From contig CP070764.1 of the NCBI GenBank assembly GCA_020349245.1, positions 4,104,945-4,153,588 on the forward strand: a stretch of DNA of 48,644 nucleotides, given 5' to 3'. The stretch is from Chloroflexota bacterium (GTDB lineage: Bacteria > Chloroflexota > Anaerolineae > Anaerolineales > UBA4823). Shown one piece after another: positions 7,181 through 16,969 of the stretch. Under the pieces are notes generated by a model. That model had not been told where the DNA came from. It did no database searches and saw only the letters and a program-made list of their open reading frames with translations. Both the position numbers and the translations under genes were made by a program. Positions within the stretch are counted from its first letter, which is position 1; every line of letters begins with the position of its first letter.

Positions 7181-9200
7181 AATCTAGCTCCATGGTCGTT
7201 GTAGGCGCTGTGGGGGAAACCACAACGGCAGCGACATTAAACTGCTCGCCAAATCCTTCAATATCAAATTCTGCCATTTGTTCGGAGTTCAGGGTGATGC
7301 GCTCCACCTGCATAGGGTTGGAGGCTTTCACCAACCAGACGATCCATTCAACGGGCACCAGGTTTGTACTGCGGATAAAACCTTGAGCCTCCCAACCTCC
7401 GGAGTCATCTTCCGCGCTGTCGAAAAAGTCCAATTCTGGAATGGCAATGTCGTCCAGTTGGATGCCATCCCGGTTGGTGGTGAAATCGGAGATCACATGG
7501 AACCTGACCTGCACCTCCTGCCCAGCATATTGGGAAAGATCGAGACTCTCAGACAGCCATTCTAAGGTCGTACCAGTATATCCCCAACCATACGATCGCT
7601 CGCGGGGATCGTTGTCCGTGCCATACGCGGTCTCTAAAATCTGCCAGGTCTCACCGCCGTCTGTGGAGACTTCTACATAGGCGAAATCAAAGTATTCCTC
7701 GAGTTCGTACCAGATCTTGTAGTTCAAGGTGGCAGAATCCAGCGCGGAGAGATCGAAGGTCCTTGTCAATGTGAATTCACTTTGGTCACCCCGGTTGGAA
7801 TACCAGGCGTATTCACCGTTGGGTGGGTCAGCGGGGGTCAAACGCGCCAGCGTCGAGCCGTTAAACGTCACCCTGGTGGAGCCATCTCTCCGTATCTCGT
7901 AATAATGCGCGCCATAAGGGGGCAGTTGCTCCTGGATCGGTTCATTATCCTGGCCACCGATCTTTTTTCGATTTAATATGAGCGGAACCGGGTTATATTC
8001 GCTGTAGCCATATTGACCTTCTGCGATCTGTGGCCGGTCGATCAGGTTGGCTACCAGCCAGTCAGCAAAAACATCTTCGAATCTGGGCGCTTCCGGCAGC
8101 TTATCCAGCTCTTCCTGGACGCTGAAGACTCCCGGATTTGGATTGTTGGCTAAATCCTTGATGAATTGGGGACCAAATTTATCCAGCAGGTAAATCGTGA
8201 ACAGCTTTTCACCCGCGTAATGGATATAAGTTGATTTATCATCCTCGCCATATTTTCGCTCCGGGCGAGAAGTCAGTTGCATATCTGGATTCTCGGCGAA
8301 CAGCTCCGCATTGGTGGGACCCAATGCGCTTGTCGTTTCCGGCGCGCCGGTGAAGTAGTAAGCCAATTCAGACAAGGCCTCATTGAGCCATCGATCTTCA
8401 TTCGGATCCAGGTTCCAGTGGATCAGGTGCTGAAATTCATGAGACAGCCTGCCAGCAGTGATGATCGATTCGAGACTTGCGCCTGCCGTGTTGATCACCA
8501 GCATCTCTTTCTGATTTGAGTACGGCTGTAATGATATTGGAAATTGGTTGATCGGGGTGAAATAGCCAAATGTGCCACTCCAATCATCCTCATTTACTAG
8601 TAAAAAGTGCACGCGGTAATCTTCATCGATCCCTGGTGAAGGTTCTTTTCCAAACGCCAGGTGGTTTACTGGTTGGACAATCTCTTCGAACATGTCCGCT
8701 AAGGCGACGATTTCAGAATCCTGCATTTGGGCACCACTGGCTTTCCACCACACTGCGTTTTCGCTGACATGGCGGATCTGGGCTGTAAATTCTCTATAAT
8801 CATCGCTGCCTGGACGCACCGTGGTCTTAAACTTCTCCGAGTAGTTCATTTCGTAGAGATTCGGGTCAGTCACCTCGGCAGCGAACTGATCTGGCTGCAT
8901 GCCAAGCAATTCCTCTGCCAGGCGGAAATCATCTCTTTCGGGATGAGATGCTTCTCGCAATCGAGTAGCCGTTTCTCGCGCTGTCTCTGGAACAGCCAAT
9001 TGCACCAGGCCATCCGGTAACGGCTCCTTCTCAGGGAGGGAGGTCGGCTCCAGCGGGGTGGCTGTCTCAGTCTCCTGGATAACCGCGGTAGGGCTTTCCG
9101 CTGTCTCTGTTTCAGTCGGTGTGGAGCATGCCGTAATCAAGATTACAAACAATATCCCCAAAATACTTTTCCTTGATACAACTTTAGATAAACTTTGCAT
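7155..9200 (-). CDS. Lipoprotein zinc metalloprotease, M30 (hyicolysin)-like, with immune-inhibitor-A-like C-terminal domain
   Basis: 681 residues from ATG 9200, chosen for GAGG just upstream; a GTG at 9221 would add seven residues. A signal peptide ends in lipobox ITAC (Cys25), followed by a Thr/Glu/Pro-rich linker. HEFQH is at 254-258 and WLNEALSE follows, placing a third zinc ligand Glu274 fifteen residues after the second His, the gluzincin pattern seen in M30 enzymes. The C-terminal third (FDLSALDSATLNYKIWYELE, then VEVSTDGGETWQIL and LDDIAIPEL) is a beta-sandwich like that of M6 immune inhibitor A. It should be anchored outside the cytoplasmic membrane. The next gene upstream encodes a paralogue with a damaged active site. 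Its substrate is unknown; the exported precursor is one candidate. Confidence 0.8.
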   Translation of the reverse strand: MQSLSKVVSRKSILGILFVILITACSTPTETETAESPTAVIQETETATPLEPTSLPEKEPLPDGLVQLAVPETARETATRLREASHPERDDFRLAEELLGMQPDQFAAEVTDPNLYEMNYSEKFKTTVRPGSDDYREFTAQIRHVSENAVWWKASGAQMQDSEIVALADMFEEIVQPVNHLAFGKEPSPGIDEDYRVHFLLVNEDDWSGTFGYFTPINQFPISLQPYSNQKEMLVINTAGASLESIITAGRLSHEFQHLIHWNLDPNEDRWLNEALSELAYYFTGAPETTSALGPTNAELFAENPDMQLTSRPERKYGEDDKSTYIHYAGEKLFTIYLLDKFGPQFIKDLANNPNPGVFSVQEELDKLPEAPRFEDVFADWLVANLIDRPQIAEGQYGYSEYNPVPLILNRKKIGGQDNEPIQEQLPPYGAHYYEIRRDGSTRVTFNGSTLARLTPADPPNGEYAWYSNRGDQSEFTLTRTFDLSALDSATLNYKIWYELEEYFDFAYVEVSTDGGETWQILETAYGTDNDPRERSYGWGYTGTTLEWLSESLDLSQYAGQEVQVRFHVISDFTTNRDGIQLDDIAIPELDFFDSAEDDSGGWEAQGFIRSTNLVPVEWIVWLVKASNPMQVERITLNSEQMAEFDIEGFGEQFNVAAVVVSPTAPTTTMELDYELVFQHP

Positions 9201-9276
9201 TTTCTGACCTCGAAGATTCACTTACCTAGATTTCAGGGGGATTTTTAAAATCATTTGAAGCTCTTATTATCTCACA

Positions 9277-11337
9277 TCAATCGGATAAATTTTGTTGGAA
9301 TTTGATTTCATAATCCAATGTTTTCGTTGTGACCGGAGCAATGGGGGAGATCACAATGAACGATCTGGATAATCTTCCACCTGCAGCGTCGATCCAAAAA
9401 TCAGCATTTTGGTTTGATCCAGTATCAATCCGCTCGACCCGGATTGGATTATTAGCGTTTATCAGCCAGAGGATCCATTTTCCTGGCACAAAATTACTGC
9501 TGCGAACGAATCCCTTGGTTTCCCACCCGCCAAGGTTGTTTTCAGCGCCATCATAATATCCCAGTTCAGGTATAGAGATATCATCCACCTGAAACCCAAA
9601 TCCATTGCCCAGATAATCCGTGATTACGTGAAAGCGAATCCGGATCTCTTGACTGCTGAAGGCTGAAAGATCAATTGATTCATAAATCCAATCGAATGTC
9701 GAACCGGTATACCCAACTCCTAACGATAGATGGTGAGGATCCTTTTCAGTGCCATGGATTGTATTTAGAATTCCCCAAGATCTGCCACCATCACTGGAAA
9801 CCTCTACATATGCATAATCATAAAACTCTTCCAGCTGGTACCAAGCTTTGAACTTCAAAGTCGCAGTCTCCACCGAGCTTAAGTCAAAAGTGCGCTCCAG
9901 GGTGAATTCAGTTTCATCTCCCCGATTCGAATACCACGCATAGGCACCGCTCACCGGATCAGCGGGTGTTAATCGAGCCATGGTTGAACCTGAAAAAGTG
10001 ACTTGAACAGGTGCTTCGTGAAGTACTTCGAAATAGCGTGCCCCAAACGGAGGCAGCTGACCGGTATGGATTTCCCCATCAAAGGATTTGATTTCCTCAA
10101 GGAGAGGTTTTGCCGGACGAATATTTTTATAACCAAATTCTCCACCCGCAAGACTGGAGCGGTTGATTAAATTTGCCACTATCCAGGAGGCATAGACATC
10201 TTCAAATCGCGGAGAGCCAGGCAGTTTGGATAATTCTTCATGTATACCCAAAATCCCTGGATCCGGATTCATGACAATATTCTTGATCAACTGGGGTCCA
10301 TATTGCTCCAACAAATAGACTGAAAATAACAATTCGGCTCCGGAGTGGGCCGCGGACAATTCATCGCTCAATAGATCCTTGTTTTCAGGTCGATAGTTCA
10401 GCTGGATGGCGGGGAACTCTGAGAAAATCTCGGCATTCGTCAATCCCAAGTTGTTGGTCCTTTGGGGTGCCCCAGAAAGAAATTGCGCCAGCTTAGCCGT
10501 TGCCTCTTTCAGCCAATAATCCTCATTCGCATCTGCTCTCCAATGAATCAATTGGGAATATTCATGAGCCAGTCCACCAGTGAATGTACTAGTACCCAAC
10601 GGTATCTTGCTGAGGTTGATAAAAATCAGATCCTTGATCCCAGCAGCGGGCTCAATTTTGCAGGGGACACTTTTATATATGCTGAAATAATCAATCTCCT
10701 CAAGCCAATTGGGCTGATCAACCATAAGAATATGAATCCTTGAAGCCTTATCAATGCCCGGAACAAGTTCCATGGTTGTTAATTCGCTGTTGACCCGCAC
10801 CTGCTCTTCAAAATTCATCGCAGCCGCAGCGATCTGAGCGTCATCAACATGTGAATTGAGGCTGGTCCACCAGTATGCATTTTCGCTGATATAGCGTAAT
10901 CTCCCCCGTAGAAAGCGATTGTTCACGACTAAACCATCGTTCACGCTAAAATCCATGTGATCATTAATTTGGTACTCGATTTCATTCGTGGCTTCGCTTA
11001 TCCAACTCCCGGTACTCAATCCATCAAGCTCTTGACCTAATCGAAATCGATCCACAGCAGGTCGATCCGCTTCGTTCAAATCATCTGCAGTTTGCTTGGC
11101 GGCGCCTGTGACCGGTATTCTTATCAGACCCTGCAGTACCGATTTTTGTGCGATAAGGGTTTTTGGCTCAATTGGTTCCTCCCTCTCTGTTTCATGCACT
11201 TGCGCAGATGCTGATTCGGCAACCGGATTCTCCAAGGAAAGTACGTTTTCCAGGTAATTGCACCCGGCAGTTAGACCTATCGAAAGTAGGATGAGATATC
11301 TGATCAAGATCGAATATCCTGATAACTTCAGGTTCAT
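9277..11337 (-). CDS. Paralogous lipoprotein with inactivated metalloprotease site
   Basis: 686 residues from ATG 11337, which has GGGGAG ten bases upstream. The upstream ATG at 11379 overlaps the previous gene and lacks a site. It has a signal peptide with lipobox LTAGC. It aligns along its whole length with the next gene's product, including the shared IHW, NED.WL and C-terminal sandwich (VEVSSDGGRSW, VDDISIPELGYYDGAENN). At the zinc site, however, it reads HEYSQ (258-262) where the paralogue has HEFQH: the second histidine is glutamine (CAA). His258, Glu259 and the later Glu in WLKEA remain. Losing one zinc ligand should abolish normal catalysis, so I read it as a pseudoenzyme, perhaps a binding or regulatory partner. 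The frame is intact, so it is not a decaying gene. Confidence 0.75.
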   Translation of the reverse strand: MNLKLSGYSILIRYLILLSIGLTAGCNYLENVLSLENPVAESASAQVHETEREEPIEPKTLIAQKSVLQGLIRIPVTGAAKQTADDLNEADRPAVDRFRLGQELDGLSTGSWISEATNEIEYQINDHMDFSVNDGLVVNNRFLRGRLRYISENAYWWTSLNSHVDDAQIAAAAMNFEEQVRVNSELTTMELVPGIDKASRIHILMVDQPNWLEEIDYFSIYKSVPCKIEPAAGIKDLIFINLSKIPLGTSTFTGGLAHEYSQLIHWRADANEDYWLKEATAKLAQFLSGAPQRTNNLGLTNAEIFSEFPAIQLNYRPENKDLLSDELSAAHSGAELLFSVYLLEQYGPQLIKNIVMNPDPGILGIHEELSKLPGSPRFEDVYASWIVANLINRSSLAGGEFGYKNIRPAKPLLEEIKSFDGEIHTGQLPPFGARYFEVLHEAPVQVTFSGSTMARLTPADPVSGAYAWYSNRGDETEFTLERTFDLSSVETATLKFKAWYQLEEFYDYAYVEVSSDGGRSWGILNTIHGTEKDPHHLSLGVGYTGSTFDWIYESIDLSAFSSQEIRIRFHVITDYLGNGFGFQVDDISIPELGYYDGAENNLGGWETKGFVRSSNFVPGKWILWLINANNPIRVERIDTGSNQNADFWIDAAGGRLSRSFIVISPIAPVTTKTLDYEIKFQQNLSD

Positions 11338-11359
11338 TGATAAATATCTCCCCAAAGGA

Positions 11360-12610
11360 TTAGGTTTCAAAACTGTCAACAGATTGAATAAACACCATGG
11401 TCACATCATCTTCCTGAGCATCCTTGCTCTGGAAATCACACAAGGTCTGCCAGAGGTCCTCGCAATGTTCCTGGGCAGTTCCTTCGTGTAGTCTCTGCAG
11501 CTCTTTGATCAATCTCTCCATGCCGAAAGAATCACCGTTCTTATGACGAGCATCGATCACCCCATCGGTATAAAGAAACACCTTTCCACCTGGTGGAATC
11601 TCCAATTTTTGTTCATCGAGGATAGGCCCTTCCAGGATCCCCATCAGCTGACCCTGATTGTAGGGTGAAATCTTCGCTTTTCCAATCGGGTCGATAATAA
11701 TTGGCAGCTCATGACCAGCACGGGCGTATGAAAAAAGATTCGTCCTCCGGTCCAACACCCCGTATAGCACAGTCACAAAAAGGCTTGATTCGCCGATCTT
11801 GAGCAACAGATCATTAACCCGCTGCAAAACTCTTGCTGGAGAGGCTCGTCGGGTAGACATCGCGTACAGCAGAGCATGGGTTTGTGCCATGAAAATCGCC
11901 GAAGGTACTCCCTTATCAGCTACATCACCGATGATAATCCCGACCTTATCCGCAGATAAGGGGATAATATCGTAAAAATCCCCGCCTACAGCTCGAGCAG
12001 GAATCATTACCGCACCGAAATCATACCCGGGCAGGCTTGGCAGCTTCTGCGGGAGAATGCTGGTTTGAATTTCAAAAGCGACTTGCAGTTCCCGTTCTAA
12101 TCTTTCCTTTTCAATAATCTGGGCCTGAGCAGCTTTAAGCTCCTCATATGCCTTGGTCAATTCAATATTTTTCTCCTGGAGATCTTTAATGGTTGAGTCG
12201 TGGGCATTTGTCAGGCGCTCGGAAAGCACGCTGATCAATTCAAATGCCATGCGGGGTTGCCTGTGCAGCAGAGCGTCGAATTCAGTATGAGACATCTCCC
12301 ACAAATGAGCAGGACCCAGTGAACGCACGCTAGCAGTCCGCAATCCAGCACGATTGATCAGACTTAACTCACCCACAAATTCTCCGGGACCTCGTACACC
12401 GATAAAGCGCTCTTCCGGTGTACCAAGCGCTTTAATTACTTCAATTTGGCCTTGAATGATGATATAGAAACGGTCGCCAATTTCTCCTTCTTGAAAAATA
12501 ACCGTGCTTGGTGGTACCTCGATCACCTGGAGTGTTTCACTTAACTTTTTAATCTCATCATCTGGCAGGCCTGTGAAAATAGGTGCGCGGGCTAGTAATT
12601 TTTCTTTCAC
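11360..12610 (-). CDS. cNMP-binding domain fused to SpoIIE/RsbU-type PP2C phosphatase
   Basis: 416 residues. Residues 1-120 form a cyclic-nucleotide-binding domain (VGELSLINRAGLRTASV retains Glu and Arg). A coiled coil follows at about 140-180, then a PPM/SpoIIE phosphatase domain with metal-binding motifs GGDFYDIIPL and IGDVADKGV and a closing EDDVTMVF. RsbU-type enzymes dephosphorylate an anti-anti-sigma factor and so switch on a sigma factor; no RsbV, RsbW or sigma gene is in the window, so its target is elsewhere. It starts at GTG 12610 with GGAGAG upstream and overlaps the cyclase stop by GTGA, so the two are probably translationally coupled and the cyclase product is likely its ligand. 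Confidence 0.85.
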   Translation of the reverse strand: MKEKLLARAPIFTGLPDDEIKKLSETLQVIEVPPSTVIFQEGEIGDRFYIIIQGQIEVIKALGTPEERFIGVRGPGEFVGELSLINRAGLRTASVRSLGPAHLWEMSHTEFDALLHRQPRMAFELISVLSERLTNAHDSTIKDLQEKNIELTKAYEELKAAQAQIIEKERLERELQVAFEIQTSILPQKLPSLPGYDFGAVMIPARAVGGDFYDIIPLSADKVGIIIGDVADKGVPSAIFMAQTHALLYAMSTRRASPARVLQRVNDLLLKIGESSLFVTVLYGVLDRRTNLFSYARAGHELPIIIDPIGKAKISPYNQGQLMGILEGPILDEQKLEIPPGGKVFLYTDGVIDARHKNGDSFGMERLIKELQRLHEGTAQEHCEDLWQTLCDFQSKDAQEDDVTMVFIQSVDSFET

Positions 12611-15600
12611 GTATTCTCTCCTAAAGCAAGCTCTGTGCGAATTTTCTGGTGAGTTCTCACGTTACTAAGGAATGAATAGCGCAATTCGGAATCTTCGATT
12701 TTTTGTGCTTGATCCTCGATCAATTCATGCGCCTTGCCAATAAGATTCACCGCCCTTGGGTCCTCAGCATCCTTTAAGATCTGATAACATGTCCAGTAAA
12801 TCCACGTAGGATCGCGCGTGCCCTCCAAACCGGGTACTGCACCGGTCATATCATCCGCCTTTATCTCCCCCGAGCTGGCTGATTTGGTGACTTTTGGATC
12901 CGGGAAGGTCTGTAAATGATCCAGGATCTGTTCGACATATTCCATAGCCGAGTTTCGATCGCCACGCAGCAAAGCCACCTTTGCCATGCCGGCCAGCGGC
13001 TCCATGGACTGATTTTCTTGCTTGAGCCCGTTAAATATTTCAAATGATTGTCGGAATGAATCCTCAGCGCCTGCAAATTTCCTTTGCGCGACCTGCGCCC
13101 GCCCCATCTGGTGAAGTGCCTGCGCCTTGTATTTATTCTGATGAAGCTCCTCTATCACAGAGAGGGCTATTTCGCTTTTTTCAAGTGCGCGTTCGTCATC
13201 CCCAAGATCGTGATAAAGCAGGCTCAAGTCAATCAACACCCGGCTTTCACTTAGTCGATTCCCGAGTTGCTGATAAATTGCTATCGCCTGGTCGTAATAA
13301 CTCTGGGCGCGCAAATAATCTCCCTGGCGGTGGAAGTACTTGCCAATTTGGCCGAGCGTTTTTGCTTCCCAGGGTCGATTGCCGATTTCACGGGCAATAT
13401 TCAATGACTGCTCAAATACCTTTTTCGCTTTGGTATATTCTCCTTGCTCGATATAAATATTACCTAAACCAACTAGGGCACTGGATTCAATCGTCCGGTT
13501 ACCAATTTCACGCGTGATCTCCAAAGCCTGCTCAAAGTATTTACTAGCCCCAGCATAATCATATTGACTGAGATACGTATCAGCAATGTTGCGGATAACC
13601 TGACCCTCACCCCAGCGGTCACCTATCTCCCGGCTGATAGTCAAGAACAGGTCATAATATCTCTTACCCTGGGCATGATCACCTTGCAGCAACAGAATAT
13701 TTCCCAGCTGGTTGAGTGTCTTCCCTTCACCCCTGCGATCACCAATCTGGCGGAAGAGCTGCAGCGCTTCTTCCAGAAAATCAATCGCTGAAGCTTGTTT
13801 ACCGAGCCGTTCGTCAACACTGCCCAGGTATCGCAAGCTATCTGCTTCCAGGTTGGACAATTCATTCTCTTTGGCAAGTCTCAAGGCATTTGAAAATCGA
13901 CTTTCAGCCCCGGGGTAATCCCCAGTTGATAGCAACGCTCTTCCCCAGAGTAGATTCGCCTTGGACTCGATATATGGAAGGTTCACTGATTGAGCGATGC
14001 GGATAGATTCTTGAGCATGAGCGATGATTTGAGAGTACTCGCTTCTCTCCGAGGCCGCGCTGGCCTGAAGTAAAGCGACCTCTCCCTTTGCTTCTTCATC
14101 CTGCAGCTGATCAGCTAGCCTGACCAGCTGTTCTAAATCTTCCCCCTGTTCTTTGCGCGAACCTAATAAGCTGTAGACCTGTTCCCGGGCAAGGAGGATC
14201 GCGAAGCGCTCATGCAATTCGGATTCGCCGGTCATTTCGAGTGCGTGATCTAAGTACCGCAGTGCCGATTGGTTGGCGTACTGGCGCGCAGCCTGCTCAC
14301 CTGCTTGGCGGTAGTAAGAAATGGCCGCGGATATCTCCCCAGCTGATTCGAGATGTTCGGCGATCATGCCCGTCAATTCCCCAGCGCGTTCAGCATTTTC
14401 TGTCATCAGCCACTTCGCCACCATGGCGTGGTAGGAGACACGGTTTTTTTTCAATATCGTGTCATAAGCAACATCCCGCAAAATGGTATGCTTGAAGAAA
14501 TATTCTTGGGCACCACTAACACTGGATGTCTCCCGATGGTAGATCATTTCTTTCTGTCGCAATTTATCCAGGATCCCGGAAATATCAGCTTTTTCAGCCC
14601 CCTCGCCACTTGAGAACGATTCCAGGTAATAAACAACTTCATCCCAGAAAACCCGCCCAACTACCGAGGCCTGTTGCAGGGCTTTTTTCTCATCAGGCAC
14701 CAATTGGTCTATGCGTGCTTGGAGCAAACTTGATAAGGTAGTCGGGATATTCATTTCAGCCAGAATGCCTGTCAGCTGCGATGGATCCACCCGCCATGGA
14801 TCGCTGTCGATGATGATCACCCCTGAATCAATGAGTATTTTGATCAATTCTTCAATATAGAAGGGGTTCCCATCCGCATTACTGACCACCAGCTCCCTCA
14901 GTGCCAGGGGGACCTGTCCCATTCTCTGCAGAATTTCCTCCACCAGGCGGCGGCAATCACGGGTCGACAATGAATTAAGATCTATTTTTGTATGTGATTT
15001 TTGTCCTTCACCCCATAGGGGTCTCCGCTCATACAAAACCGATCGTGCCAGACAGACAACCATCACGCGCTGGTCCGAGAGACTTTGACCTAAATAGTTG
15101 ATCAAATCCAAAGAGCTATCATCCGCCCAGTGAACATCATCCAGGAAGATTAGCAGCGGTGAAAATGTTGCAGTTTGTTTGACAAATTCACTCAAGTATA
15201 TCCAGGCACGATCGCGCAGCTGCATGGCATCGTCGGAAACTCCCTGCAGATGGGGACTATCACCAAATTCAAAGCCCAACAATTGACCGATGAAATGAGC
15301 TTGCATCACTGCGTATGCCTCGCCGGTGAATGCTTCCCCAATGCCGGACTCGAATTTCTGGTAGACATCCCTGACCTTATCGCTGGCCTGAATCTGGAAG
15401 CGCTGCCCAAACACATCCCGCAACAGGGAATAGGGTGATTCTTGTAATTCGGGGCTACTGCGACCTTTCAGCAAGTCGGTTTCCCCTGCTTGCTGGTCCA
15501 GCCAGATCTCAAATTCTTCCAGCAAGCGCGACTTTCCGACTCCCGCTTCACCGATCACGGTTACGATTTGAAATTCCTTGTCTTCTGTGCAAGCATAGTA

Positions 15601-16407
15601 CACATCTTGGAGACGCTTGAGTTCCGCCTCGCGACCGATCATGCGGGTCACGACTCCCTCTACCCCGCGAGTCCGGTTGCGAAATTCCCGTGGTCTAGAA
15701 CCCTTGACCAAATAGACCTTTACCGGTTCAGGGAACCCTTTAGCAACCACCGGTGGCAGAGGTTCAATCTCGAACATACCGCGCACGTGCTGATACGTTG
15801 CCTGCGAGATTAACAGACCTCCCGGTGGAGCCGCGCTCTCAAGGCGGGCTCCCAAGTTAACTGTCAAACCCATCACCGTGTCATCCGATTCAGTGAAACC
15901 TCCAATCGCGACCATGCCAGTATTAACCCCCACACGTACGGCAAAATTCGAGATTTGTCTTTTTTCCTGCAGCTCTACTGCAAAAGCTCTTGCATCCTCC
16001 TGGATGGCTAAGCCAGCTCGGACAGCCATCTCGGCATCATTTTCCTGCGCAACTGGCTCTCCAAATACTGCTTTAAACCCATCCCCTTTAAAACGGGTGA
16101 CCCGGCCGCCATACTGCGCGATCGGAATGGATAGCCGCTGCAAACACCCGTCCATGATTTCAAGTATTTCATCAGGTTCAAGATGCTGCCCTATTTTTGT
16201 CGAATCAACTACATCGACAAAAACCACACTTACCAGCTTTTTGTGCCTGCCTGTAATGCCTGATTCCGCCTCCAACTCAGCCAGCTGCTTGCGCAGAGCT
16301 GCCAAAGAGGCTTCCACAACTGCCTCTCCCAGCACATCCCGCTGTGCTTCCAGAGTGGCGATTGCATTTCTAAGTTGTTCAACTTGTTCTTGATCGTTTC
16401 CGGGCAT
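12607..16407 (-). CDS. Class III adenylate/guanylate cyclase with AAA-type ATPase and TPR repeats
   Basis: 1266 residues from ATG 16407, which has AGGA six bases upstream; a TTG at 16500 is an unsupported extension. After an N-terminal coiled coil (5-50), the cyclase domain carries metal aspartates D65 (VFVDVVDST) and D109 (FKGDGF) and the transition-state Asn184/Arg188 (VNLGARLES), so it looks active. An ATPase domain follows with Walker A GEAGVGKS (286-293) and Walker B LLIFLDDVHWAD. The C-terminal half is a long row of TPR repeats, several with the GNRxxEARTLxxLG-like pattern. The design is that of STAND sensors: TPRs receive a signal, the ATPase switches, the cyclase answers. No signal peptide or membrane helix is seen, so it is cytoplasmic. 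Whether it makes cAMP or cGMP cannot be read safely, but a CRP-type regulator and box downstream favour cAMP. Confidence 0.85.
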   Translation of the reverse strand: MPGNDQEQVEQLRNAIATLEAQRDVLGEAVVEASLAALRKQLAELEAESGITGRHKKLVSVVFVDVVDSTKIGQHLEPDEILEIMDGCLQRLSIPIAQYGGRVTRFKGDGFKAVFGEPVAQENDAEMAVRAGLAIQEDARAFAVELQEKRQISNFAVRVGVNTGMVAIGGFTESDDTVMGLTVNLGARLESAAPPGGLLISQATYQHVRGMFEIEPLPPVVAKGFPEPVKVYLVKGSRPREFRNRTRGVEGVVTRMIGREAELKRLQDVYYACTEDKEFQIVTVIGEAGVGKSRLLEEFEIWLDQQAGETDLLKGRSSPELQESPYSLLRDVFGQRFQIQASDKVRDVYQKFESGIGEAFTGEAYAVMQAHFIGQLLGFEFGDSPHLQGVSDDAMQLRDRAWIYLSEFVKQTATFSPLLIFLDDVHWADDSSLDLINYLGQSLSDQRVMVVCLARSVLYERRPLWGEGQKSHTKIDLNSLSTRDCRRLVEEILQRMGQVPLALRELVVSNADGNPFYIEELIKILIDSGVIIIDSDPWRVDPSQLTGILAEMNIPTTLSSLLQARIDQLVPDEKKALQQASVVGRVFWDEVVYYLESFSSGEGAEKADISGILDKLRQKEMIYHRETSSVSGAQEYFFKHTILRDVAYDTILKKNRVSYHAMVAKWLMTENAERAGELTGMIAEHLESAGEISAAISYYRQAGEQAARQYANQSALRYLDHALEMTGESELHERFAILLAREQVYSLLGSRKEQGEDLEQLVRLADQLQDEEAKGEVALLQASAASERSEYSQIIAHAQESIRIAQSVNLPYIESKANLLWGRALLSTGDYPGAESRFSNALRLAKENELSNLEADSLRYLGSVDERLGKQASAIDFLEEALQLFRQIGDRRGEGKTLNQLGNILLLQGDHAQGKRYYDLFLTISREIGDRWGEGQVIRNIADTYLSQYDYAGASKYFEQALEITREIGNRTIESSALVGLGNIYIEQGEYTKAKKVFEQSLNIAREIGNRPWEAKTLGQIGKYFHRQGDYLRAQSYYDQAIAIYQQLGNRLSESRVLIDLSLLYHDLGDDERALEKSEIALSVIEELHQNKYKAQALHQMGRAQVAQRKFAGAEDSFRQSFEIFNGLKQENQSMEPLAGMAKVALLRGDRNSAMEYVEQILDHLQTFPDPKVTKSASSGEIKADDMTGAVPGLEGTRDPTWIYWTCYQILKDAEDPRAVNLIGKAHELIEDQAQKIEDSELRYSFLSNVRTHQKIRTELALGENT

Positions 16408-16881
16408 ATAGATTCCTGAGGATGGTGACGGTACTGCTCGCTCATGGATTGAAGCAATAATCCCGGAAAAATGCCAGTGAGAGACAGCTCTGAGATTCAA
16501 TTAGGTTGATGACTGTATTCCGGAACCTAATGCTAGTTCATCCCATGCCTTTTGCAGTGGCACTTCGCAGTTGTACCATCTGCACGATTATCAGGATTAA
16601 CCGTTTGGTGGGGATACGTGGAGGTTGATAAGCGGAAATTTGCTTTAAACTGGGTTTATGGGGCGTGTGCTATCCTGCGAATCCCGCCTTCATTTCCAGA
16701 TCCTTATTTCAGATCTGAATTTCTTTGATTACTTTCCCAGCACCCTCACCAATGATATATCAGAAAGCAACTTATTTTATACAATTATAATCCAAATTAA
16801 TGGCTGGGATATCTACCACGAATCCTCATATTCACGGACTTCTTTCCGTTTGCTGGTTAAGTATGGATATCTATATATAAA
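16408..16881. other. Intergenic stretch upstream of the cyclase operon
   Basis: This stretch should hold the promoter of the seven-gene minus-strand operon, but I see no convincing -35/-10 pair and no TGTGA-N6-TCACA box. A 75-residue plus-strand frame (16658-16885) has no ribosome site and unconvincing composition. Confidence 0.4.
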
Positions 16882-16920
16882 ATAGTTCAGCACCAACCCT
16901 CTGAACTGGTGCTGAACTAT
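16882..16920 (-). terminator. Rho-independent terminator after the 81-residue protein gene
   Basis: Perfect 14-bp arms ATAGTTCAGCACCA (16882-16895) and TGGTGCTGAACTAT (16907-16920) enclose an 11-base loop. Read on the minus strand the stem is followed by TTTTATATATAG. It lies 50 bases past the stop of the gene at 16970 and isolates it from the cyclase operon. Confidence 0.75.
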
Positions 16921-16969
16921 CCGAGAATATTTAGTTGGATTCGCTTACATCAGGTCTCCAATCAATGAG

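Noticed and set aside
16408..16500. TTG start at 16500 for the cyclase
   Set aside because: The added residues resemble no cyclase N-terminus and lack a ribosome site; ATG 16407 has AGGA at good spacing.
16658..16885. 75-codon plus-strand frame as a gene
   Set aside because: No ribosome site, unconvincing composition, and its stop lies in the terminator of the opposite gene.
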